A stretch of 6,918 nt of DNA from Sphingobacterium thalpophilum. Lineage in GTDB: Bacteria; Bacteroidota; Bacteroidia; Flavobacteriales; Flavobacteriaceae. Under the pieces are notes generated by a model. It was not told the origin of the DNA. It saw only the letters and a program-made list of their open reading frames with translations, and did no database searches. Shown here in pieces: positions 1 through 5,595 of this stretch (the first letter of the stretch is position 1; every line of letters starts with the position of its first letter). The stretch covers positions 1 to 6,918 of the forward strand of contig CALQBR020000072.1 of the NCBI GenBank assembly GCA_943328865.2, read 5' to 3'. Both the position numbers and the translations under genes were made by a program.

Positions 1-45
1 CAAAAAACAATTAAATTTAGAAAACACTTAAAATTATAAAAGACT

Positions 46-510
46 ATGGAAGACGTAACTATTGTAGAAAATTTTGATTTAAAATTGAATGAAACCGCAA
101 AAGGATTTTTAAAAGAAACCGCGAAATGGGCTTATTTTTTATCTATTCTGGGATATATCGGAATTGGTTTTTTAGTGATCATTGCAGTATTTGCTGGTTC
201 TATTTTTGCTACTATTGGTAATAAGGGAGAGGATATATCACCTTTTGGAGCTTTTGGAGGTGTGTTTATTACTGTTTTATATCTTGTTATAGCAGCACTT
301 TATGTTTTTCCTATTTATTATCTTAATAAATTTGGTGCCAAAATGAAAAATGCGTTGGCAGAAAACAATGCGGAATTACTGACTACTTCTTTAGAGTATT
401 TAAAGGCTCATTACAAATTTATAGGAATTATGATGCTCGTGATGTTTGCATTGTATGCATTGGTATTTGTGTTCGCCATTATCGGTGGAATGGCAGCCTT
501 TCTATTATAA
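46..510 (+). CDS. DUF5362-family small integral membrane protein
   Basis: A 154-residue protein with a short polar N-terminus and three hydrophobic stretches at about residues 30-55, 69-93 and 124-152, so it should sit in the inner membrane. Between the second and third stretches lies a polar, amphipathic helix-like segment (about 95-123, including KNALAENNAELLTTSLEYLK). The overall pattern, with an N-terminal LKETAKWAYFLSILG-type lead into the first membrane helix, matches what I remember of the DUF5362 family, common in Flavobacteriia and without a known function. The ATG is preceded by A-rich sequence (aaattataaaagact), normal for Bacteroidota, which rarely use Shine-Dalgarno sites. The gene converges on the CCC-motif/DUF2752 pair and shares a terminator with it. 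No catalytic motif is visible. The family name is from memory; the membrane nature is seen directly. Confidence 0.85.
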   Translation: MEDVTIVENFDLKLNETAKGFLKETAKWAYFLSILGYIGIGFLVIIAVFAGSIFATIGNKGEDISPFGAFGGVFITVLYLVIAALYVFPIYYLNKFGAKMKNALAENNAELLTTSLEYLKAHYKFIGIMMLVMFALYALVFVFAIIGGMAAFLL

Positions 511-532
511 TATTGCAAATTGATTACGAAAC

Positions 533-563
533 AAAAAAGTCCCGAATTTTTCGGGACTTTTTT
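533..563. terminator. Bidirectional intrinsic terminator between convergent genes
   Basis: A perfect GC-containing stem, gtcccgaa (539-546) and ttcgggac (550-557), closes on a 3-nt loop. It is extended outward by six A-T pairs (533-538 with 558-563). Read on the + strand the stem is followed by a T run, ending transcription of the DUF5362 gene. Read on the - strand the A run becomes a U tract, ending the CCC-motif gene. The T run on the + side reaches into the stop codon of the CCC-motif gene (TAA, complement of 563-565), so the two units are packed against one shared signal. Confidence 0.88.
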
Positions 564-901
564 TATTGTTCTTGTTCTTGTTGGTGTTTTATTTTTTCTT
601 CCAAATTTTGTTGGAATTCTTTTATTCCGTCTTCGCCTAATGACAATAAGTAAGCATAAAAAATTAATGATAGGGTACTGAGAACAATTCCAATGATGGA
701 TAATATTTTTCCAATATTCAGGTTTTGATAATTTAAGTATAACTCTGGATTTTCACGGTATAATTTCAAGTCTTTGCTAGCTAAAACCAAGGCTACGATT
801 GCTAAAATTAATCCAATAATACCATAACAACAACACGTTAAAATGGACAATATTCCTAAAACGAGTACGGCAGTTGCATTGGGTAAATTTCTTTTTTCCA
901 T
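563..901 (-). CDS. CCC-motif small membrane protein (DUF4190-like)
   Basis: A 112-residue protein with three consecutive cysteines (residues 23-25, in ILTCCCYGIIGLILAIVAL) inside the first of two membrane segments, at about 11-41 and 62-88. The SKD(L)KLYRENPE-type loop between them and a Gln/Glu/Lys-rich C-terminus (about 92-112, ending HQQEQEQ) are also typical of the Bacteroidota CCC-motif membrane proteins. These resemble the DUF4190 two-helix fold. The function is unknown. It lies 17 nt downstream of the DUF2752 gene on the same strand, so the two are probably co-transcribed. In my recollection CCC-motif and DUF2752 genes are regular neighbours in Flavobacteriia, suggesting a joint role at the membrane. 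The stop codon overlaps the shared terminator. Confidence 0.85.
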   Translation of the reverse strand: MEKRNLPNATAVLVLGILSILTCCCYGIIGLILAIVALVLASKDLKLYRENPELYLNYQNLNIGKILSIIGIVLSTLSLIFYAYLLSLGEDGIKEFQQNLEEKIKHQQEQEQ

Positions 902-918
902 AATTTAAAAATAACAAG

Positions 919-1215
919 TTAAACGTTTATGATTTTGTAAAGGTAAGCAATAATCATAATTACTGCATTGGTAATGGCTAAACCAATAATGATTTTATGG
1001 TAATTTCTGGATTTGTCTATAAAATGCAAACCCAAAAAAGCAAACAAGAGCAATGTCGTATAGATGGCAGGAAACATTTGAAAGGCATTCCCAAAATCAC
1101 CTTTAATTAAAAGTATAAAAGCCCTTTGTGTACCACAACCGATGCAGTCTATACCAAAGAGTTTTTTGTTCATACACGGAATCAGGTATTTGTCTACATC
1201 CAAAATTAGCGCCAT
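919..1215 (-). CDS. DUF2752 domain membrane protein
   Basis: A 98-residue protein holding the DUF2752 signature C-x2-C-G-x2-R: GIDCIGCGTQRA, with C24, C27, G28 and R31. A further cysteine is C14, in the LIPC segment before the motif. Hydrophobic segments follow at about 48-66 and 75-96, with a less hydrophobic helix around 32-47 (ILLIKGDFGNAFQMFP). The biochemical role of the family is not known to me; the paired cysteines could bind a metal or form a disulfide, but this is inference. The first ATG is chosen because the family normally has a short Y-x-L/I-P-C stretch before the motif; the internal Met15 would remove it. It is probably the first gene of a two-gene operon with the CCC-motif gene. 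Only an imperfect -7-like element (taaaattg, complement of 1224-1231) lies upstream. Confidence 0.88.
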   Translation of the reverse strand: MALILDVDKYLIPCMNKKLFGIDCIGCGTQRAFILLIKGDFGNAFQMFPAIYTTLLLFAFLGLHFIDKSRNYHKIIIGLAITNAVIMIIAYLYKIINV

Positions 1216-1280
1216 TTGAGATACAATTTTACGAAAAAATAATCATTCTGGAATAGTCAGTTTATTATTTTAAAGTTTCC

Positions 1281-1288
1281 TACTTTTG
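1281..1288 (+). promoter_or_regulatory. Candidate -7 promoter element for the small membrane protein-Smr unit
   Basis: The sequence tacttttg matches the Bacteroidota -7 consensus TAnnTTTG exactly and lies 18 nt before the ATG at 1307, leaving room for a leader of about 15 nt. I find no convincing TTG/TTTG -33 partner about 19 nt further upstream, so the call rests on one short motif in AT-rich DNA. The 91-bp spacer 1216-1306 must also hold the promoter of the divergent DUF2752 gene. Confidence 0.4.
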
Positions 1289-1306
1289 AAATCTGATTTG
1301 TAAAGA

Positions 1307-1492
1307 ATGAAAAAAATATTAATGCCAATAATAATTATCGCCATATTGGTGGCTTTGTACGAGCAAAGAAAAGCCGATAGAAATGTATATCTGATGGTGT
1401 TTGCCTTCGTCGTTTTTATGTTTGGAATGATGCGATTGAGTGCCAAGACACCTAGTAAAAATCAAGAAAAAGACAAAGAAAATGTTCAATAA
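1307..1492 (+). CDS. Small two-helix membrane protein upstream of the Smr gene
   Basis: A 61-residue protein with hydrophobic segments at about 4-17 (ILMPIIIIAILVAL) and 27-43 (VYLMVFAFVVFMFGMMR), separated by a short charged stretch (YEQRKADRN), then a Lys/Glu/Asn-rich tail. This suggests a small helical-hairpin membrane protein. I do not recognise a named family. Support for it being a real gene comes from context: it fills the space between a -7-like promoter element and the Smr gene, and its last codons overlap the Smr start by 11 nt, suggesting co-transcription and translational coupling. It might hold or modulate the Smr protein at the membrane, but nothing in the sequence proves this. 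Confidence 0.72.
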   Translation: MKKILMPIIIIAILVALYEQRKADRNVYLMVFAFVVFMFGMMRLSAKTPSKNQEKDKENVQ

Positions 1493-2033
1493 AGGAGATC
1501 AAGTTTCGGTACTTGATGAAGCGATTAATGGAGTGGTTTTATCAGTAAACAATCAAGAGGTTCGTATAGAAACCGAAGATGGTTTTGTGATGAATTATAC
1601 CGCAAAAGAATTGATTAAAATCCATGTTTCTAATGACTTAAATAAGGATATGGGAAGTTTTAATTCAAATCAAATTAAAAAAGAAAAAGAAGAACCCAAA
1701 GCTAGAAGTTTTGTAAAAGAAAAGAAATCCAAACATGTCATTCCGGCTCCAGAGTTCGATTTGCATATAGAAAAATTAGTCCCCAATTTCAGAGGGATGA
1801 GCAATTATGATATTCTGACTTTGCAATCGGAAACAGCAAAACGACACCTTGAGTTTGCTATTAAAAATCGCATTCCAAAGATTGTTTTTATTCATGGAGT
1901 TGGTGAAGGTATCCTAAAATCCGAGCTGGATTTTCTTTTTGGGAGGTATGATAATATTGCTTTTCAAGATGCTAATTATCAAAAATATGGATTAGGTGCT
2001 ACAGAGGTTTTTATTTTACAAAATGTAAAGTAG
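1482..2033 (+). CDS. Smr (small MutS-related) domain protein with N-terminal KOW/SH3-like domain
   Basis: A 183-residue protein. Residues 1-50 form a small beta-type domain that opens with NKGDQVSVLDEAINGVV, like a KOW/SH3 fold and like the N-terminal region of Bacteroidota Smr proteins. A Lys/Glu-rich linker (about 51-88) follows, then a C-terminal Smr domain (about 90-183). The Smr motifs are FDLHIEKL (DLH at 93-95), VFIHGVGEG (HGxGxG at 138-143) and the late GLGATEV (170-176). Smr domains nick or bind DNA or RNA; some are endonucleases acting on mRNA at stalled ribosomes, others act in recombination control. The usual Gly after DLH is Ile here, a variant I recall in Bacteroidota members. 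I start at the ATG at 1482 rather than the in-frame ATG at 1440: the earlier start would add 14 Lys/Arg-rich residues lying wholly within the upstream gene and outside the fold. Substrate unknown. Confidence 0.88.
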   Translation: MFNKGDQVSVLDEAINGVVLSVNNQEVRIETEDGFVMNYTAKELIKIHVSNDLNKDMGSFNSNQIKKEKEEPKARSFVKEKKSKHVIPAPEFDLHIEKLVPNFRGMSNYDILTLQSETAKRHLEFAIKNRIPKIVFIHGVGEGILKSELDFLFGRYDNIAFQDANYQKYGLGATEVFILQNVK

Positions 2034-2054
2034 TTAAAATACCAATTGAAATTT

Positions 2055-2090
2055 AAAATTCCTTATTAGCTTTTATTATTTAGGAATTTT
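2055..2090. terminator. Possible bidirectional terminator between the Smr and lipoprotein genes
   Basis: The 9-bp inverted repeat aaaattcct (2055-2063) / aggaatttt (2082-2090) encloses an 18-nt AT-rich loop, in the 62-bp spacer between the Smr gene and the convergent lipoprotein gene. The + strand has a short T run at the end of the right arm. The stem has only three G-C pairs and the loop is long, so it is much weaker than the hairpins at 533-563 and 6595-6628. Confidence 0.4.
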
Positions 2091-2095
2091 TAGAG

Positions 2096-2635
2096 TTAGG
2101 GTGTTGTTACATAATTTCCAAAAACATATTCTTCATAAACGAAAGAACTTGAACCATTTTTAAAGGTAATATTCCTGAAAGTAATTAGGTGGTTGTACCC
2201 TGTTATGGCTAGTGTTGTTGGGTTGAGTATTTTGGTAGTCGCTATTTCAATTGTACCGCTGATATCTTGTACGCCGGCTAATGCATTCCATTCATCGACA
2301 ACTATTGGGGTTGAAGGGGGAATATCAGAACAAAAATATGCACTGCTCACGACGGCATTAAAAAGGCGGTAGGTCACCTGATTGGTGCTATTAATGGTTA
2401 GTTTTCGAGGGGATCCGGCAGTAGTTTCTTCATTTAAAAAAGAAGTAGCTGGTATTTTAAGGATTAAAGCTTCACTATTTTTTATTTTGAAATACAAGCC
2501 ATTGTTGGAAGTGCATTTATTTACTGCCGCAGTAGGGTCAAAATTGAATTTTTTAAAAGCAATATCGCCATCATCACAACTACTTAAAATAAAGGTACAA
2601 ATCAAAAAGCTTAGAATTCGTTTCATTTTTATCAT
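2096..2635 (-). CDS. Flavobacterial lipoprotein of unknown function (CDDGD N-terminus)
   Basis: A 179-residue secreted lipoprotein. Residues 4-19 are a type II signal peptide (MKRILSFLICTFILSS) followed by the lipobox cysteine C20 (L-S-S-C). Directly after the cysteine comes DDGD; acidic residues here resemble the lipoprotein export signal that sends Bacteroidota lipoproteins to the outer face of the outer membrane, so surface location is possible. The mature part looks beta-rich and contains two cysteines, C41 and C102 (AYFCSDIPPSTP), which could pair. The CDDGDI opening, the YRLFN segment and the YFCSDIPPSTP segment remind me of a recurrent Flavobacteriia lipoprotein family of unknown role. 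Met4 is as plausible a start as Met1: it gives a typical signal peptide and sits further from the -7-like box at 2644-2651. It appears monocistronic and diverges from the cysteine desulfurase gene. Confidence 0.8.
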   Translation of the reverse strand: MIKMKRILSFLICTFILSSCDDGDIAFKKFNFDPTAAVNKCTSNNGLYFKIKNSEALILKIPATSFLNEETTAGSPRKLTINSTNQVTYRLFNAVVSSAYFCSDIPPSTPIVVDEWNALAGVQDISGTIEIATTKILNPTTLAITGYNHLITFRNITFKNGSSSFVYEEYVFGNYVTTP

Positions 2636-2643
2636 ATTTTAAA

Positions 2644-2651
2644 CAAAAATA
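2644..2651 (-). promoter_or_regulatory. Candidate -7 promoter element for the lipoprotein gene
   Basis: Read on the - strand this is tatttttg, an exact TAnnTTTG match. It ends only 8 nt before the Met1 codon, so transcription would begin about 5 nt before Met1, or about 14 nt before Met4. This favours Met4 as the true start. No clear -33 element is visible at the expected distance. Confidence 0.35.
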
Positions 2652-2712
2652 GTCAAAAAAATAAGAATTTGTAATTTGAACACTGCAATGAAAGTGCAAA
2701 CTCAAAAAATCA

Positions 2713-2720
2713 TAACTTTG
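2713..2720 (+). promoter_or_regulatory. Candidate -7 promoter element for the cysteine desulfurase gene
   Basis: The sequence taactttg matches TAnnTTTG and ends 5 nt before the ATG at 2726. With the usual geometry the transcript would start within a few nucleotides of the start codon, giving a leaderless or nearly leaderless mRNA. A good -33 TTG at 17-23 nt upstream is not seen; the nearest TTTG (2675-2678) is too far away. Confidence 0.38.
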
Positions 2721-2725
2721 TCACA

Positions 2726-3850
2726 ATGGAAAAAATATACCTCGATAACGCTGCTACCACTCAAATCCGACCAGAAGTCATTCAGGAAATGATTCAGGTT
2801 TTATCACAAGATTACGGAAATCCATCTTCTACACATCGTTTTGGACGCAATGCTAAAAGTATTTTAGAGCTTTCAAGAAAGTCAATTGCCAAGCATTTGA
2901 ATAGTTCTGCTCAGGAAATTGTTTTTACATCTTGTGCAACGGAAGCTAATAATTGGATTCTCCGTTCAGTAGTTAAAGATTTGAAAGTAAAGCGAATTAT
3001 TACCAGTAAAATAGAGCATCATGCTGTTTTAGATGTGGTTAAAGCCTTGGAACGAGAATATGACATCGAAGTCAATTATGTGGCTATTAAGTCCAATGGA
3101 ACAATAGATATTACTGATTTGGTAGAATTGCTAACTCAGGAAAAGAAAACATTGGTGAGTCTGATGCATGTGAACAATGAAATAGGAACTGTTTTGGATT
3201 TGCAACTTATAGGACGTATTTGTCATCAAAACAATGCGTTATTTCACTCTGATACCGTGCAATCAATTGGGAAAATTGAAATGGATTTACAAGCAATCCC
3301 TATTGATTTTGTTGTAGCAAGTGCGCATAAATTCCATGGGCCTAAAGGAATTGGATTTGCTTTTATTAGAAAAAATACAGGGTTACAACCACTTTTTTAT
3401 GGAGGAGAACAAGAAAAAGGATTGCGACCAGGTACTGAGGCGGTGCATCAGATTGCGGGAATGGCAAAAGCTTTGGAACTTTCCTATGGTAATTTAGAAT
3501 CAGAACGAAAATATATTACCGAATTAAAAAAATACCTAATTTCACAACTGGAGGTTGAAATTCCATCTTTTGAAATCAATGGAACGCAAGACGGATGCTC
3601 TAATATCCTTAATATAACCCTTCCTTTTGGAGAAGAAAAAACAGCGATGTTGTTGTTTAATCTCGATATGAAAGGCATTGCGGTTTCACGCGGTAGTGCT
3701 TGTCAATCTGGTAGTATAAAACCTTCCCATGTTTTAGCGGAAATTCTCTCGGCAGAATATCTTAGAAAGCCAAATTTGCGTATTTCATGGAGTCATTATA
3801 ATACAAAGGGTGATATCGACTTTTTGATTGCAGCCTTAAAAAAAATATAG
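2726..3850 (+). CDS. Cysteine desulfurase, NifS/IscS class (PLP-dependent)
   Basis: A 374-residue fold-type I PLP enzyme that converts L-cysteine to L-alanine and carries the released sulfur as a persulfide for Fe-S cluster, thio-tRNA or cofactor synthesis in the cytoplasm. Visible family features are YLDNAATTQ at the start (5-13), GNPSSTHRFGR (31-41), the cofactor-stacking histidine in SKIEHHAV (H98), HVNNEIG (148-154), the PLP-binding aspartate and glutamine in HSDTVQSIGK (D176, Q179), the Schiff-base lysine in SAHKFHGPKG (K202), and GGEQEKGLRPGTE (226-238). The sulfur-accepting cysteine is C326 in SRGSACQSGS; the loop is as long as in IscS, so this is a class I enzyme rather than SufS. Length fits NifS-like enzymes; the C-terminal extension of E. 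coli IscS (404 aa), which contacts IscU, is missing. No iscU or suf gene is nearby, so the sulfur acceptor cannot be told. It ends 9 nt from the convergent mlaD stop. Confidence 0.95.
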   Translation: MEKIYLDNAATTQIRPEVIQEMIQVLSQDYGNPSSTHRFGRNAKSILELSRKSIAKHLNSSAQEIVFTSCATEANNWILRSVVKDLKVKRIITSKIEHHAVLDVVKALEREYDIEVNYVAIKSNGTIDITDLVELLTQEKKTLVSLMHVNNEIGTVLDLQLIGRICHQNNALFHSDTVQSIGKIEMDLQAIPIDFVVASAHKFHGPKGIGFAFIRKNTGLQPLFYGGEQEKGLRPGTEAVHQIAGMAKALELSYGNLESERKYITELKKYLISQLEVEIPSFEINGTQDGCSNILNITLPFGEEKTAMLLFNLDMKGIAVSRGSACQSGSIKPSHVLAEILSAEYLRKPNLRISWSHYNTKGDIDFLIAALKKI

Positions 3851-3859
3851 TGTCCCAAA

Positions 3860-4831
3860 CTATTTTTTCTTTTTATTTGCTTTTTCTTGTTTTCTAAAGT
3901 AACCTCTAAAAAGAAAATTGTGTTTTAATGCTTCTAAGTCTTCATTGAGACGAAAACTTGCTTCATTTATATTAGTCATAGTTGAATCAATTTTTTGAAC
4001 TAATTTAGGATCGTTAGAAAGATAATTGATCGCCCCTTTTCCTTCTTTAACATTAACAATTGTCGTGTTCAGGTTGGTAATCACTTTATTGATTTCATTG
4101 CCAGAATAATCTAAATTAGCGACAATGTTTTTTATTTTATTTGCAACTTCAGGATCTTTTAAAACACCTATTACGTTGTCTTTTTGATTTAAGTTTTTGA
4201 CGAGACTATTCAAATTTGCTACAGACTCTGATGTCCCCTTGCTACTCATTTTTAGATAGTGCATCGTTTCCTTTAAGTCTTTGGCAACAACAGAATCATT
4301 GATTAATAGTCCTACCGTTCCTTTTCCTTGGGTAATTTCCTTTGTTATTTTGAGTAAATCAACCGTAAGGAGTGCGGCGTTTTGATTGGTTATGTTAAGG
4401 GTATTTAAAATATCATCGGTGCGAATACGGTTAAAGGTTTTGATGATATCTCCCGATTCAACTAAAGGTTTATTTCCTTTTCCTGGAATGATGTTGATGA
4501 TTACATTTCCTACCAATCCATCAGAGCCAATGGTGGCAACAGCATCTTTTTTTATATGTCGAAAGATAGCACGATCAATAATCATATCTACCCGAATGAT
4601 AGAATCATTAATCATTTCAATTTCGCGAACGGTACCTACGTTAATACCGGAATATCGCACATTATTACCTAATTGCAAACCACTTACATTATTAAACACC
4701 GCTTTGAGATGATCCGTTTTTTCGAACATTTTTTGGGTATTGCCAATAAAATAAACGGCTAGAATAAAAAGTAATAATCCAATAATTACAAAAAGACCGA
4801 GTTGAATTTTTTGAGAGGCTGTTTTTTCCAT
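3860..4831 (-). CDS. mlaD: MlaD-like MCE-domain lipid transport protein
   Basis: A 323-residue MCE protein, the periplasmic lipid-binding subunit of an Mla-type ABC transporter. One N-terminal membrane anchor (about 11-29) is followed by an MCE domain (about 38-117) with VSGLQLGNNVRYSGINVGTV (49-68) and GSDGLVGNVIINIIPG (102-117). E. coli MlaD is about 183 residues; here some 200 more follow the MCE domain. This tail is predicted mostly helical and holds three related segments: QGKGTVGLLINDS (168-180), QKDNVIGVLKDPE (216-228) and EGKGAINYLSNDP (263-275), spaced 47-48 residues. It ends with NFLFRGYFRKQEK and a lysine run. MCE proteins form hexameric rings; the long tail could build a helical tube or needle as in PqiB-type proteins (inference). 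It is the last gene of the mlaE-mlaF-mlaD operon, 8 nt after mlaF. Confidence 0.92.
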   Translation of the reverse strand: MEKTASQKIQLGLFVIIGLLLFILAVYFIGNTQKMFEKTDHLKAVFNNVSGLQLGNNVRYSGINVGTVREIEMINDSIIRVDMIIDRAIFRHIKKDAVATIGSDGLVGNVIINIIPGKGNKPLVESGDIIKTFNRIRTDDILNTLNITNQNAALLTVDLLKITKEITQGKGTVGLLINDSVVAKDLKETMHYLKMSSKGTSESVANLNSLVKNLNQKDNVIGVLKDPEVANKIKNIVANLDYSGNEINKVITNLNTTIVNVKEGKGAINYLSNDPKLVQKIDSTMTNINEASFRLNEDLEALKHNFLFRGYFRKQEKANKKKK

Positions 4832-4839
4832 AGTTGTAC

Positions 4840-5592
4840 TTAATTAAAAAAGGCCCTTATTTTCGGGTCATTTGAGGTTGATAAGTCTTCAAAAGTGCCT
4901 TCAGCATAATTTATACCATCGACTAATACAATCATCCTATTGGATATTACTCTGGCGCAATTGACATCATGGGTGATAATGATGGAGGAGGTGTTGTATT
5001 TGTGCTGGATTGATTTCATTAGTAATAAAATTTCTTTAGAAGTAATCGGGTCCAATCCTGTTGTTGGTTCATCATAAAGGATAATCTTGGGTCGTAAGAT
5101 TAGTGTTCTTGCCAATGCTACACGGCGTTTCATTCCGCCTGAAAGTTCTTCAGGCATCAAATTGAGTGTATGGGCTAATCCGACACTTTCTAAGGCTTCC
5201 ATGACTAATGGCGTAGTATCATTTATAGTTCCAAACTTCTTCTTATGCCGTCTTAACGGAAATTCTAAATTTTCGCGAACAGACATCGAATCATAGAGCG
5301 CACTCCCTTGAAAAAGAAATCCGATATCAGTTCTGAGTTCATCTAAATCATCTTGTTTAAGTTCATTGATGTTTTTACCCATCACCAAAATCACACCGCT
5401 GTCGGGTTCTTCCAGTCCGATCAAACATTTTATCATCACGGATTTTCCAGAACCTGATTTCCCCATTACCACCAGGTTTTCACCTTCATTTAAACGCATA
5501 GTAAATCCATCCAATACATGATTATCGCCAAAGCTTTTTCGCAAGTCTTTGATTTCTATAATAGGTTTTTGATGTTCAATAGCTATTTTCAT
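4840..5592 (-). CDS. mlaF: MlaF-like ABC transporter ATP-binding protein
   Basis: A 250-residue cytoplasmic ATPase that powers the MlaE permease. All ABC motifs are intact: Walker A GKSGSGKS (44-51), Q-loop FLFQGSALYDSMSVREN (Q95), signature LSGGMKRR (150-157), Walker B IILYDEPTTGLDP (170-182, catalytic E175) and the H-loop ITHD (H208). The LSGGM-(x)-RR form of the signature and the SALYDSMSVRENLEFPL stretch after the Q-loop are typical of the Mla/Mkl lipid-transport branch rather than of nutrient importers. E. coli MlaF has a C-terminal extension contacting a neighbouring subunit; this one stops soon after the last beta-strand with a short DPKIRAFFN end. The start lies 3 nt after the mlaE stop, so translation is probably coupled. 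No mlaB (STAS) gene, the usual MlaF partner, is adjacent. Confidence 0.95.
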   Translation of the reverse strand: MKIAIEHQKPIIEIKDLRKSFGDNHVLDGFTMRLNEGENLVVMGKSGSGKSVMIKCLIGLEEPDSGVILVMGKNINELKQDDLDELRTDIGFLFQGSALYDSMSVRENLEFPLRRHKKKFGTINDTTPLVMEALESVGLAHTLNLMPEELSGGMKRRVALARTLILRPKIILYDEPTTGLDPITSKEILLLMKSIQHKYNTSSIIITHDVNCARVISNRMIVLVDGINYAEGTFEDLSTSNDPKIRAFFN

Positions 5593-5595
5593 AAG

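Noticed and set aside
1440..1481. An in-frame upstream ATG that would lengthen the Smr protein by 14 residues
   Set aside because: The added residues are Lys/Arg-rich, lie wholly inside the upstream 61-residue gene and precede the natural domain opening NKGDQVSV, so the ATG at 1482 is preferred.
2382..2642. An 86-codon open frame on the + strand opposite the lipoprotein gene
   Set aside because: It is antisense to a gene with a clear signal peptide and lipobox, and its own translation shows no recognisable domain.
3484..3678. A 64-codon open frame antisense to the cysteine desulfurase
   Set aside because: It lies within a strongly conserved enzyme gene and has no recognisable motif, so it is a shadow frame.
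4386..4712. A 108-codon open frame antisense to mlaD
   Set aside because: It lies opposite the conserved MCE domain and shows no domain of its own; explained by codon bias on the other strand.
5087..5296. An open frame antisense to mlaF
   Set aside because: It covers the reverse of the ABC signature and Q-loop region, whose conservation explains the open frame.
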